From assembly GCF_900101465.1 (NCBI RefSeq), contig NZ_FMZM01000018.1:36307-100306 (forward strand): 64,000 bases of DNA, read 5' to 3'. The DNA comes from Nocardioides lianchengensis (GTDB taxonomy: Bacteria > Actinomycetota > Actinomycetes > Propionibacteriales > Nocardioidaceae). The notes under the pieces were generated by a model. That model saw only the letters and a program-made list of their open reading frames with translations. It was not told the origin of the DNA and ran no database searches. The position numbers were made by a program, and so were the translations under genes. Below, one piece after another: positions 1 through 9,318 of this stretch. Positions within the stretch are counted from its first letter, which is position 1, and each line of letters begins with the position of its first letter.

Positions 1-35
1 ATCCTCCCCGGTCAGGCCGAGGATCGACTGTTTCA

Positions 36-49
36 ATCAAGCACTTGCT
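36..49 (+). promoter_or_regulatory. KstR2-like TetR operator upstream of the acyl-CoA dehydrogenase operon
   Basis: The sequence ATCAAGCACTTGCT fits the published KstR2 consensus AnCAAGnnCTTGnT at every fixed position. It lies about 70 bases before the first gene of the rightward catabolic operon. An almost identical palindrome sits before the convergent SDR gene at 3617. KstR2 is a TetR-family repressor of cholesterol ring C/D (HIP) catabolism in mycobacteria and rhodococci. Which TetR protein binds here is inferred; no regulator gene lies in the window. Confidence 0.6.
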
Positions 50-120
50 TTGCTACCTTAGACCGACCACCTACCGCCCGCAACCAGGGCCACAGGAAGC
101 CGGGAGGACCCCCAGGAGCC

Positions 121-1314
121 ATGAGCACGCACACCGAGCAGGCGTTCCGCACCGAGGTCGAGGAGGCGCTGGCCGCGTTCGCCGAGCGCCGGTCCGCCGG
201 GGCCACCGGCTGGGGCCACGGCGACGACCGGGTGACCGTGGTCGCCGAGCGGTCCGAGGGCGAGGCGGAGGAGCTGGCCGAGCTGCGCCGCTACCGGGCC
301 CACCTCGTCGACCGGGGCCTGGCCTGGGTCGACGGCCCCGAGGAGTACGGCGGCCGCGCCCTGCCGGACCGCTTCGCGACCCTGCTGCGCGAGCTCGAGT
401 CGGGCTTCGTGCTGCCGGACGACGCCTACCTGCGGTTCAGCGTCTCGACGCTCTGCCCCACGCTGTTGGAACACGGCACCGCCGCCCAGCGGGACGACCT
501 GCTCCCCCGGCTGCGCTCCGCCGAGACCATCGCCTGCCAGCTCTACTCCGAGCCAGGGGCGGGCTCCGACCTCGCCGGGCTCTCCACCCGCGCGGTGCGC
601 GACGGCGACGGCTGGCGCCTCGACGGCCAGAAGGTGTGGAGCTCCGGGGCGCACTTCAGCGACCTCGGCCTGTGCATCGCTCGCACCTCCCCCGACAAGC
701 CCAAGCACGCGGGCCTGACCACGTTCCTGGTCGACCTGCGGGCCCCGGGCGTGGAGATCCGGCCGATCCGCCAGCTGACCGGCGGCGCGTCGTTCGACGA
801 GGTGTTCCTCACCGGGGTGCACGTCCCCGACAGCGCGCGCGTGGGCGAGGTCGACGACGGCTGGTCGGTGGTGGTCACGTCGCTGCTCCACGAGCGCTCG
901 GCCATCGGCCGCGAGGTCGGCGTCGACGAGAGCCTGGTCGACCGGCTGGTCGATCTGGCCCGCCACACCCTCGATCCCGTGGACGCGCGCACGCGCGACG
1001 ACCTGGCCGACGTGATCGTGCGGGCCTGGGCGGCCCGGCTGACGACGGCCCGCTACCTGGAGGGCGGCGGCACGCCCGGCCCCGAGCTGGCCCTGACCAA
1101 GCTGCTGACGACCGACCTGCTCGCCCGGATGAGCGACGTCGCCGCCGACGTGCTCGGCGCAGGCCACGTCGCCGACTCCGGCGCGTGGGGCAGCTACGCC
1201 TGGTCCGAGCTGACCCTCGGCCTCCCCGGGCTGCGGGTGGGCGGCGGCACCGACGAGATCCTGAAGAACGCCGTCGGGGAACGGGTTCTCCACCTACCGA
1301 AGGACGCGCGATGA
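121..1314 (+). CDS. Acyl-CoA dehydrogenase family protein
   Basis: A 397-residue protein of the usual acyl-CoA dehydrogenase length, predicted to carry FAD and to oxidise an acyl-CoA to the enoyl-CoA in the cytoplasm. Family marks include the flavin-site stretch CQLYSEPGAGSDLAGL near residue 140, DGWRLDGQKVWSS shortly after, and the C-terminal GGGTDEILKNAVGER. The N-terminal helical domain is shorter and less typical, as in steroid side-chain or ring-degrading paralogues. It is the first gene of an operon: its stop overlaps the next start (ATGA), and a KstR2-like operator lies upstream. The substrate is not visible from sequence; a steroid-derived CoA ester is an inference from the operator. 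Confidence 0.9.
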   Translation: MSTHTEQAFRTEVEEALAAFAERRSAGATGWGHGDDRVTVVAERSEGEAEELAELRRYRAHLVDRGLAWVDGPEEYGGRALPDRFATLLRELESGFVLPDDAYLRFSVSTLCPTLLEHGTAAQRDDLLPRLRSAETIACQLYSEPGAGSDLAGLSTRAVRDGDGWRLDGQKVWSSGAHFSDLGLCIARTSPDKPKHAGLTTFLVDLRAPGVEIRPIRQLTGGASFDEVFLTGVHVPDSARVGEVDDGWSVVVTSLLHERSAIGREVGVDESLVDRLVDLARHTLDPVDARTRDDLADVIVRAWAARLTTARYLEGGGTPGPELALTKLLTTDLLARMSDVAADVLGAGHVADSGAWGSYAWSELTLGLPGLRVGGGTDEILKNAVGERVLHLPKDAR

Positions 1315-2342
1315 AGATCGACCTGGGCCTGATCGGCTCCTCGGCCGTCGACTGCGGCCCCGCTGCCGCCACCGCCGAGACGCAGGGCTTCGACGGCGTC
1401 TGGGCCAGCGAGAGCGTCACCGACGCCTTCCTGCAGTCCCAGGCGGCCCTGATGGCCACCTCGCAGGTGAGCGTGGGCACCGCCATCGCGGTCGCCTTCG
1501 CCCGCAACCCGATGTCGGTGGCCTACCTCTCCTGGGACCTGGCCGCGATGTCGCAGGGCCGCTTCGTGCTCGGCCTCGGCAGCCAGATCCAGGCCCACGT
1601 CGAGCGCCGCTTCTCCATGCCGTGGAGCGCGCCCGCGGGCCGGATGCGCGAGTTCCTGCTGGCGCTCGACGCCATCTTCACCGCGTGGCGCGACGGCACC
1701 CGGCTCGACTTCCAGGGCGAGCACTACCAGCACACCCTGATGACGCCGGTCTTCACGCCGCACCACCACGAGCACCGGATCCCGACCATGATCGCGGCGG
1801 TCGGTGCCAGGATGACCGAGCTCGGCGGCGAGCTCTGCGACGGCCTGCTGCTGCACGGCATGACGACCACGTCGTACCTCGACACCGTCACCCTGCCCGC
1901 CGTCGAGCGGGGTCTGGCGACCTCGGGCCGCGACCGCGACGCCCTGGAGCTGTACGCCCCGATCTTCATGGTCATGGGCGACACCGAGGAGCAGGTCGCC
2001 GACCTGACCCGTCGTACCCGTGAGCAGATCGCGTTCTACGCCTCCACCCCGGCGTACCGGCCGGTGCTGGCCAGCGTCGGGTACGACGAGCTGCAGCCCG
2101 AGCTGCAGGCCATGTCGCGTGCGGGCCGCTGGGCCGAGATGGGCGATCTGGTCGACGACCGCCTGCTCGGCGAGATCGCGCTGGTCGGCACGCCGGAGGA
2201 GATGCCCCGGCTCGCCAAGGAGCGCTTCGGCGGGCGTCTGGACCGACTGTCGTCGTACTTCGACTGGCCGGTCGACGACCCGGACCGGCTGCGCGACATC
2301 CTCGCCGCGTTCGCCGACGATCCCGCGCCCGCGGCGCGCTGA
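1311..2342 (+). CDS. LLM-class F420-dependent oxidoreductase (TIGR03617-like)
   Basis: A 343-residue luciferase-like monooxygenase fold protein. It starts with the beta-strand MKIDLGLIG, has GFDGVWASES near residue 30 and the cofactor-pocket stretch GRFVLGLGSQIQAHVERRF near residue 85, all typical of actinobacterial F420-using LLM enzymes. The start codon overlaps the stop of the acyl-CoA dehydrogenase by four bases, so the two are probably translationally coupled. Such enzymes often sit in fatty-acid or steroid catabolic clusters and oxidise or reduce CoA-bound or ketone intermediates. F420 rather than FMN as cofactor is a family expectation, not seen directly. Confidence 0.87.
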   Translation: MKIDLGLIGSSAVDCGPAAATAETQGFDGVWASESVTDAFLQSQAALMATSQVSVGTAIAVAFARNPMSVAYLSWDLAAMSQGRFVLGLGSQIQAHVERRFSMPWSAPAGRMREFLLALDAIFTAWRDGTRLDFQGEHYQHTLMTPVFTPHHHEHRIPTMIAAVGARMTELGGELCDGLLLHGMTTTSYLDTVTLPAVERGLATSGRDRDALELYAPIFMVMGDTEEQVADLTRRTREQIAFYASTPAYRPVLASVGYDELQPELQAMSRAGRWAEMGDLVDDRLLGEIALVGTPEEMPRLAKERFGGRLDRLSSYFDWPVDDPDRLRDILAAFADDPAPAAR

Positions 2343-2356
2343 CACCAGGAGCCCCG

Positions 2357-2830
2357 ATGACCCGCCTGACCACCGAGGACCTCCTCGCCCGCGCCGAGAT
2401 CGGCGACACGCTGCACGCCTACAGCCGCGGCATCGACCGCCGCGACATCGACCTGCTGGCGGACCTGTTCACCGAGGACGGGTCGTTCGACTACGGCCAC
2501 GGCAACGTGACCACCGGCCGCGCCGCGCTGCGCGAGCTGTTCGTCGCGGCGACCGGCAGATACACCGCCACCAGCCACCACTGCTCGACGACCAGCCACC
2601 TGCGGATCGAGGACGGGACGGCCGAGACGATCACCTACGTCTACGCCTTCCACGACAACGCCGAGCAGGACCTGCACCTGCACGTGTGGGGCTGCTACGA
2701 GGACGTGCTCGTCGACGAGGGCGACCGCTGGCGGATCCGCTACCGCAAGGTGCGGGTCGCCGGCATCCGCTCCACGAGCTCCGAGGAGCTGCCCGAGCGG
2801 TTCGAGCGCTACGCGCGCGGCTCGGGGTAG
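2357..2830 (+). CDS. SnoaL-like / NTF2-family protein
   Basis: A 157-residue protein with the cone-shaped NTF2-like (SnoaL_4) pattern: an N-terminal helix ending in YSRGIDRRDIDLLADLF, an acidic FTEDGSFDYGHG strand, the typical TSHHCSTTSHLRIEDG segment and a C-terminal RWRIRYRKVRVAG strand. Related proteins act as ketosteroid-isomerase-like isomerases, hydratases or aromatic-ring dioxygenase small-subunit relatives. It follows the LLM oxidoreductase by 14 bases with AGGAG in the spacer, so it is the third gene of the same operon. With the steroid-type operator upstream, a role on a CoA-thioester or hydroxylated intermediate is plausible but unproven. Confidence 0.82.
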   Translation: MTRLTTEDLLARAEIGDTLHAYSRGIDRRDIDLLADLFTEDGSFDYGHGNVTTGRAALRELFVAATGRYTATSHHCSTTSHLRIEDGTAETITYVYAFHDNAEQDLHLHVWGCYEDVLVDEGDRWRIRYRKVRVAGIRSTSSEELPERFERYARGSG

Positions 2831-2833
2831 CGC

Positions 2834-3586
2834 TCAGGCGCGGCGGTGCATCCCGCCGTCGACGCTCACCGTCTCGCCGGTGAGGTACGACGCCGCGCCC
2901 GAGCACAGGAAGACCACGAGGGCCGCCGCCTCGGCCGGCGTCCCGAACCGGCCGACCGGGATGTGCTCCTCGGCGAAGGCCCGTCGCGACTCGACCGTCG
3001 GGAAGTGCCGGCGCAGCTGCTCGCTGTCGATGCGCCCCGGGGCGACGCAGTTGACGGTAGTCCCCTCGGCCGCCACCGCCCGCGAGAAGCCCTTCGCCCA
3101 CAGGATGCAGGCGGCCACGGCCGCCTGGGCGGCCGAGACCCCGCGCGGCTCCAGCAGGCCGACCAGGTTGACCACCCGGCCCCGCCCGCCCGAAGCCAGC
3201 AGGGGACGCAGCTCCTCGGCGAGCATCCGCTTCGCGTGGAAGTTCAGCTCGAAGGAGGCCCGCCACGCGTCCTCGTCCAGCTCCGCGAGCGGCGGGTCCG
3301 CCCGCCCGGCGTTGTTGACCAGGATGTCCACGCCGCCCCAGGCCCGCTCCACCTCGGCGCGCACGAGTGCCGCGGTCCCGCGCTCGACGAGGTCGGCCGC
3401 GACCACGACGGGCTCGGGGGCCCCGGCGTCCGCGATCTGTCGCGCCAGCTCGCGCAGCCGGCCCTCGTCGCGGGCGACGAGCGCCACCGACACCCCTTCG
3501 CGCGCCAGCGCGTGGGCGATCTCGCGACCGATCCCCGCGCCCGCGCCCGTGACGACCGCTCGCCGTCCGATCAGGTCGAGGTCCAT
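2834..3586 (-). CDS. SDR family oxidoreductase
   Basis: A 250-residue classical short-chain dehydrogenase/reductase. The N-terminal Rossmann motif reads VTGAGAGIGREIA (TGxxxGxG), followed by NNAG in DILVNNAGRADPP. The C-terminal half contains VNCVAPGRIDSE and YLTGETVSVDGGMHR, the usual family ending. The expected catalytic YxxxK is not typical: the segment where it should lie reads SAAQAAVAACILWAKGF, with alanine instead of tyrosine. The protein may therefore be catalytically altered. It converges on the preceding operon with only three bases between stops, and has its own KstR2-like palindrome 30 bases upstream, suggesting shared regulation. Confidence 0.88.
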   Translation of the reverse strand: MDLDLIGRRAVVTGAGAGIGREIAHALAREGVSVALVARDEGRLRELARQIADAGAPEPVVVAADLVERGTAALVRAEVERAWGGVDILVNNAGRADPPLAELDEDAWRASFELNFHAKRMLAEELRPLLASGGRGRVVNLVGLLEPRGVSAAQAAVAACILWAKGFSRAVAAEGTTVNCVAPGRIDSEQLRRHFPTVESRRAFAEEHIPVGRFGTPAEAAALVVFLCSGAASYLTGETVSVDGGMHRRA

Positions 3587-3616
3587 GGGGCCAGCCTCGA
3601 CGCGATCCCTGAATTA

Positions 3617-3630
3617 AGCAAGCACTTGCT
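3617..3630 (-). promoter_or_regulatory. KstR2-like TetR operator upstream of the SDR gene
   Basis: AGCAAGCACTTGCT is an inverted repeat of AGCAAG and CTTGCT around CA and fits AnCAAGnnCTTGnT exactly. It lies 30 bases before the start of the leftward SDR gene. It shares the 12-base core CAAGCACTTGCT with the site at 36-49, so one repressor probably controls both convergent units. Confidence 0.62.
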
Positions 3631-3676
3631 GCAATTGCCGGCGATGTCCTGCCACCTCGTGCTCGGATCGGGTCGC

Positions 3677-3985
3677 TCACTCGCCTCGGCGACGGGAGTC
3701 GAGGGTCAGGGAGGCGACGAGCGCAGGGGTGCAGTGACGGCGGACGGCGTCCGCGTCGAGGGCGGAGAGGCGGTGCGCGGCCGCGTCGTTCCGGGGCTCC
3801 ATGATCCCGAGCTGGACCTTCAGCCCTCCGAGGTCGCCGATGAGGTCGTGGATGCTGCGGTACGCGGCTCGGTGCTCCGGGTCGGGTGAGCTGCGAAGAG
3901 CGCCGAGGGCGATGAGGGCACGGCTCGCGTGGCGGGCCGCGACGTCGAGCGTCTCGTCGAGAGTGTCGAACTCGGACTGCTGCAC
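3677..3985 (-). CDS. Hypothetical small helical protein
   Basis: A 102-residue protein I do not recognise. The start is GTG at 3985, chosen because AGGAGG lies seven bases upstream. The translation is mostly amphipathic helix (FDTLDETLDVAARHASRAL and IHDLIGDLGGLKVQLG), with no signal peptide, membrane segment or cysteine. It is transcribed alone, leftward, between the SDR operator region and a rightward MFS gene. No function is assigned. Confidence 0.6.
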   Translation of the reverse strand: MQQSEFDTLDETLDVAARHASRALIALGALRSSPDPEHRAAYRSIHDLIGDLGGLKVQLGIMEPRNDAAAHRLSALDADAVRRHCTPALVASLTLDSRRRGE

Positions 3986-4132
3986 CGGGGCCTCCTAGGG
4001 GCGACCCCCAGTCTGGGGCTGCATCACCACCGGGCGAGCCACAGGCGCCACCGAGTGTCCCCACAGTTGGGTAACGAGCGGCGCGCGGCCGATGGCGTGC
4101 ACTCCGGGGAGTCGGGCCGCTTTACTTCTCCG

Positions 4133-5368
4133 GTGAGGAGCAGCCGACTGTCGCCGCTCGCCGCACCGGCCTTCCGCTACTTCTTCGTCGGACAGGTCGT
4201 GAACCGGGTCGGCTCGTCGATGGCGGGCGTGGCGCTGGCCTTCGCCGTCCTCGACATCGACGACTCCGCCTCGGCCCTCGGCTGGGTGATCGCCGCCTCG
4301 AGCGTGCCGATGGTCGTCTTCATGCTCCTCGGCGGGGCGATCGCCGACCGGCTCCCCCGCGCTGTCGTGCTGCGCGGGTGCAACCTCGTCCAGGGCGTCG
4401 TCCAGACCGCCACGGCGGTCCTCGTGATCACCGGGTACGCCGAGATCTGGCACCTCGTCGTCCTGCAGGCCGTGGCCGGCACCGTCTTCGCGGTCAGCTA
4501 CCCCGCGTTCCTCGGGATGGTGCCGATCCTGCTGCCGGTCGAGGAGCGCAAGGCGGCCTTCCTGCTCATCGGCCAGGCCACCAGCGCCGTCGGCATCCTC
4601 GGCCCTGCGGTCTCGGGCGTGCTCGTGGCGACCGCCGGTCCGGGCTGGGCCCTGGCCGTCGATGCCGCGACGTACCTCGTCGCGGCCGGTCTGCTCCTCC
4701 TGGTACGCCTGCCGCCGGGCGACCGCAGCAACGCCAAGCCGAGCGTCATCGGCGATTTCCTCGCGGGCTGGGCGTTCGCCCGCCACCTCGGTTGGGTGAT
4801 CCCGGCCGCCTCGGCGTCGCTCGTCTTCAACGCGCTCGTCAGCGGCGCCATCAACGTGCTCGGACCCGTGATCGCCGACGACACCATCGGCAGCGAGGGC
4901 TGGGGGCTGGCCAGGTCCGGCCAGGCGGTGGGCGTGTTCGTGGCCGCGTTCTTCCTCGCCAAGGTGACCCTGCGCGCACCGATGCGGGCGATCATGATCG
5001 CCTTCGTCGTCTGGTGCGTCCCGATGCTGGTGCTCGGCACCCACGTGAACGTGTGGGTGCTGTCGGCGTCCTTCGTCGTCGCCGGGGCCGCACTGAGCCT
5101 GCTCGACCTCGCTTGGAACCTGCTGGTGCAGGAGAAGGTGCCGGAGGAGATGCTGTCGCGGATCATGGCGATCGACGGCTTCTTCTCCTTCGTGGCCACA
5201 CCGATCGGCCAGCTCGCCGTCGGCCCCCTCGCGATCGCCTTCGGCGCGGGCCGGGTCCAGCTCGGGTGCTTCGCGCTCGCCGCACTCGTCGCCGCGTTCG
5301 CCCTCACCCGGCGCAGGATCACCGACGTACGGCTGACGGGTGGGCCGCCGCCGCAGCTGACCGGATAG
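4133..5368 (+). CDS. MFS transporter
   Basis: A 411-residue, twelve-helix major facilitator protein of the MFS_3/enterobactin-exporter-like type common in actinobacteria. The N-terminal hydrophobic helices start at FRYFFVGQVVNRVGSSMAG; the family loop between helices 2 and 3 reads GGAIADRLPRAVVL. A second GPLAIAFGAGR segment sits near the end. The GTG start at 4133 was chosen because the translation before it (HSGESGRFTSP) lacks helix character and the first transmembrane helix begins soon after. Likely a drug or metabolite exporter; the substrate cannot be predicted. It converges with the following leftward operon. Confidence 0.85.
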   Translation: MRSSRLSPLAAPAFRYFFVGQVVNRVGSSMAGVALAFAVLDIDDSASALGWVIAASSVPMVVFMLLGGAIADRLPRAVVLRGCNLVQGVVQTATAVLVITGYAEIWHLVVLQAVAGTVFAVSYPAFLGMVPILLPVEERKAAFLLIGQATSAVGILGPAVSGVLVATAGPGWALAVDAATYLVAAGLLLLVRLPPGDRSNAKPSVIGDFLAGWAFARHLGWVIPAASASLVFNALVSGAINVLGPVIADDTIGSEGWGLARSGQAVGVFVAAFFLAKVTLRAPMRAIMIAFVVWCVPMLVLGTHVNVWVLSASFVVAGAALSLLDLAWNLLVQEKVPEEMLSRIMAIDGFFSFVATPIGQLAVGPLAIAFGAGRVQLGCFALAALVAAFALTRRRITDVRLTGGPPPQLTG

Positions 5369-5376
5369 CCGGACCG

Positions 5377-6059
5377 CTAGAGCCGCCGGATCACCCGCCG
5401 CCGCTCTCCGGCCGGCGGCCTCCTGGCACCGAGCGTCTCGACCAGGCGCTCGGCCTCGTCCGGCCCGACCCCGCCGTACCAGGTGTCGTCGGGCTGGACG
5501 CTGACGACCGGCGCGTGGTTGCACGGGAACTGGCAGCCGGTCTGGGTGACCAGCACGCCGTCGTCGCCGAGCCCGGCGGCCATCAGGGCCAGGGTCAGCG
5601 CCCGCGCGGTGTCGTCGGCGCCCCGGGCGGTGCAGCGCGGACCACGGCAGACCAGCACCTGGTGCCGGTGCGCCGGCACCTCCTCCCAGGCCGCGGACTC
5701 CAGCGGCGCCTCGGTGCCGGTGATCGGCCGGGCCCGGGCCAGCACCGCCTCGAGGTCGTCGTCCTCGTGGTCGAGGAGGCCGGTCGCGACCACGACCTCG
5801 GGCGGCTCGGGCCGCTCGCGCCACCAGTGCGCGGCGACCCGGCGCAGCCAGGAGTTGCCCGGCGCGATCCCGAACGCCACCCCGACCAGCACGATCCGGG
5901 GTACGCCGGCGTCGGCCAACCGGTCGAGTTCGCGGTGCAGCGCCGGGTCGGCGAGCTGCAGGTGCGCCACGGACGCGCCGTGTCGCTCCGCGAGGGCCGC
6001 GAGCCGGTCCGGCGGCTCGGCGACCCCCATCGCGACGAGGACCAGGGTCATCGGCAGGG

Positions 6060-6063
<4 letters not shown>
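5377..6063 (-). CDS. CbiX-like domain fused to thioredoxin-like [2Fe-2S] ferredoxin domain
   Basis: A 228-residue two-part protein. Residues 1-110 look like a degenerate sirohydrochlorin/cobalt chelatase (CbiX-like) fold: strand TLVLVAMGVAE, then GVPRIVLVGVAFGIAPGNSW. The usual chelatase GHGS motif is replaced by MGVAE, so catalysis is doubtful. Residues 120-228 form a thioredoxin-like ferredoxin domain with four cysteines in CRGPRC and TGCQFPCN. The start overlaps the stop of the ABC ATPase gene, making it the last gene of the riboswitch-controlled operon. A role in cobalt or corrinoid handling is inferred from that context. Confidence 0.75.
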
Positions 6064-6841
<778 letters not shown>

Positions 6842-6845
<4 letters not shown>

Positions 6846-7873
6846 GCCGACCTCCCCGACCGGCGCAGCAGCAGGGCGAAGAACGGGACGCCGACCGCCG
6901 CTGTCACGACCCCGACCGGGATCTCCTGGCCGTCGACGACCGAGCGGGCCAGCGTGTCCGCCCAGACCAGCAGGGTCGCGCCGACCAGCGCCGACATCGG
7001 CAGCAGCAGCCGGTGCCGCGGTCCGGTGAAGGTCCGCACCAGGTGCGGCACCACGAGCCCGACGAAGCCGATCGTGCCGGCGAACGCGACGGCGGCCGCG
7101 GTCGCGAGCGCCGTACCGCCGAGCAGGACCCAGCGCAGGCGGGTCACCTCGATGCCCAGCGAGCGGGCCGAGGACTCCCCGAAGGCGAACGCGTCGAGGT
7201 GGTCGGCGCAGGCGGAGAAGGCGAGGGTCGCGACGACCGCGACACCGACCACCAGCAGCGCCGTACCCCAGCGGAAGCCGGCGCCCGAGCCGAGCGTCCA
7301 GGTCAGCACCCGACGGGCCGCGTCGTGGTCGCCGGAGCCGATCACGATCAAGGAGGTGTACGCCGAGCACGCCTGCCCGACCGCCACCCCCGCGAGCACG
7401 GTCCGGGTGGGCGCGAGCGAGCCCGACCGGCCGACCGCGAGCAGCAGCACCAGCCCGAGCGCGGCCAGCGCCCCGGCGAAGCCGGCGAGCGTCACCGCCG
7501 CGGGGCCCGCGAACCCGGCGACCGACACCCCCAGCACGATCACCGTCACCGCGCCGACGGCCGCGCCGCCGGAGAGCCCCAGCAGGTAGGGGTCGGCCAG
7601 GTCGTTGCGGGTCAGCGACTGCAGCACCGCGCCGCAGCAGCCCAGCACCGCACCCACGGCCGCCATCCCCAGCACGCGCGGCATCCGGAGCTGCCAGACG
7701 ATCTGGTCGTCGAGCAGGCTCACCCCGCGGTCCCCTAGGCCGACGCGTCGCAGCACCACGTCGAGCACGTCCGGCACCGGCACCGCGACGGCGCCGGTGC
7801 CGAGCGCGACGGCCATGGTGACCAGCAGCACGGCGACCGCGAGGACCGGGGCGAGCCCGGTCCGCAGGGTCAC
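6842..7873 (-). CDS. FecCD/BtuC-family ABC transporter permease
   Basis: A 343-residue integral membrane permease with about ten helices. Family marks are LRMPRVLGMAAVGAVLGCCG, the ADPYLLGLSGGAAVGA loop, and GTIGFVGLVVPHLVRTFTG near residue 270, which contacts the ATPase. The start is GTG at 7873, overlapping the stop of the binding-protein gene; the translation from there begins directly with the first membrane helix. It is the channel of the corrinoid-type importer encoded by this operon. Confidence 0.92.
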
Positions 7874-8883
7874 GGGAGCGCGGAGAGCTGCTCGGCCAGG
7901 GTGCTGGCGCCGTCGACGAGGCGCACGCCGGGCGTCCCCATCGAGTAGGGCACCGTCGCGAACCGGCCCTCGCGGACGGCGGTCAGCTGGGAGAGCACCG
8001 GGTCCTTCTCGAGGTACGCGCGCTTCTCGGCGGCCGTCGACCAGGAGGCGTCCGCGAGCACGATCACGTCCGGGTCGGCCGCGACGACCTCCTCCCAGCT
8101 GCCGTCGGCCCAGCCGTCCTCGACGTCGGCGTAGAGGTTGGTCGCGCCGACGGCGTCCAGCACCAGCTGCGGGCCGCTGGCGCCCGCGCCCACGAGCGGC
8201 GTCTTGTCGCCGGAGTCGTACCAGAGCACGTCCAGGCCCGCGCCCGCTCCCTCGTCGCCCAGCTCCGCCAGGGTCCGCTCCTGCTCGGCCCGGATGTCGG
8301 CGCCGCGGTCGGCCACACCGAACGCGATGGCGACCGCGTCGATCTCGTCCCAGACCGCCTCGAAGGTCGTCGCGGGGATGTCGGCCCGGTCGGCGCAGCC
8401 GAACGGCGAGAGGTACGACGCCACCCCGTCCGCCTCCAGGTCGCCCTGCGGCCCGGCGACCTCCGGGTCGAACGCGCTCGTGTACGACGCGTAGACGAAG
8501 TCCGGCCGGGTGGCGAGGAGCTCCTCGCGGGTCGGGTACTCCTTCGCGATCACCGGCACCGAGGCGTACTCCTCGGCCCAGGCCGCGGCCGGCTCCGGGT
8601 CGTCGAGGTACGCCGTACCGGCCATCCGGTCGGCGAGCCCCAGGGCCAGCATCACCTCGGTGGCGCCCTGGTTGAGCGTGACGGCCCGCTCGGGCGCCGC
8701 CTCGACGGTGCTGGTGTGCCCGCAGGCGGTCACGTCGACCGGGAAGCCGGCCTCGGGCGCCGCGTCGGCGCTCGCCGGCTCCGGCTCGCCGGCGCAGCCG
8801 GCCAGGACGAGCGCCAGGGCGGCGGCCGGGACAGCGGCCCGGACGGTGGTGGACAGGACTGACGGCAGGGGTCGACTGCGCAT
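7870..8883 (-). CDS. ABC transporter substrate-binding lipoprotein (BtuF type)
   Basis: A 337-residue periplasmic-binding-protein-like lipoprotein. The signal peptide ends in the lipobox LVLAGC near residue 30, so the mature protein is anchored to the outer face of the membrane. The mature part starts with the strand VTACGHTSTVEAAPERAVTL, usual for cobalamin and iron-siderophore binders. The start at 8883 has GGAG six bases upstream. It is the first gene after the cobalamin riboswitch, which supports B12 or another corrinoid as ligand. Operon: binding protein, permease, ATPase, chelatase/ferredoxin fusion. Confidence 0.9.
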   Translation of the reverse strand: MRSRPLPSVLSTTVRAAVPAAALALVLAGCAGEPEPASADAAPEAGFPVDVTACGHTSTVEAAPERAVTLNQGATEVMLALGLADRMAGTAYLDDPEPAAAWAEEYASVPVIAKEYPTREELLATRPDFVYASYTSAFDPEVAGPQGDLEADGVASYLSPFGCADRADIPATTFEAVWDEIDAVAIAFGVADRGADIRAEQERTLAELGDEGAGAGLDVLWYDSGDKTPLVGAGASGPQLVLDAVGATNLYADVEDGWADGSWEEVVAADPDVIVLADASWSTAAEKRAYLEKDPVLSQLTAVREGRFATVPYSMGTPGVRLVDGASTLAEQLSALP

Positions 8884-8914
8884 GATGTTCTCCAAACCCT
8901 CGTGGAACATGACA

Positions 8915-9098
8915 TGCCGTGGCCGGTCTCCTGGCTTCCGCTTCAGCACAGGGCGGTCGACCTTCCCGGGCTCGCACCCAGTGGTCCGACCCATCCGGAG
9001 ATGGGCCGCGAGGACCGTCCTGCTCGACGGCTACAGTGGCGAGGGCCGCGCCGGCATCAGACCGGCTTCCCGTGCACCACGGCGCGAGCAACCTAGCG
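8915..9098 (-). promoter_or_regulatory. Cobalamin (AdoCbl) riboswitch
   Basis: Read leftward, this leader contains GGTTGCTCGCGCC at its 5' end, the conserved GCCACTGTAGCC segment near 9030, and the B12-box-like GAAGCCAGGAGACCGGCC near 8922-8939. These elements occur in the order and spacing of the cobalamin riboswitch. It ends about 30 bases before the binding-protein start, so cobalamin binding probably blocks translation or transcription of the importer operon. Exact ends are approximate. Confidence 0.88.
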
Positions 9099-9318
9099 CA
9101 GGCTCCCCGCCCCTGGCCCGATCGGGTCGGATTCCGACGCGATGACGTCGGCGTCGAGAGCTGGCGGCGAACGGCGGCCCTGGACCGACCGGGCGGGTGA
9201 ACACCGGGGAACCGGCGCGTGAAGGACCGACCCCCGCGTCCCGGGGTTGATACCGGGTGACTAGGTTGCTTGCTGCACATCGTTCGCAACAACGCAGCAG
9301 AGGCGACAGAGGAGACCC
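9099..9318. other. Promoter region between the two divergent ABC importer operons
   Basis: About 220 bases without a gene. It must hold the leftward promoter for the riboswitch RNA and the rightward promoter for the second importer. I see short inverted repeats (for example TGCTGC at 9271 and GCAGCA at 9294) but no second B12 box and no clear Fur, DtxR or Zur site. Confidence 0.4.

Noticed and set aside
9099..9318. A second cobalamin riboswitch facing the right importer operon.
   Set aside because: No GCCACTG or AGCCAGGAGACC-type boxes are present on the plus strand.
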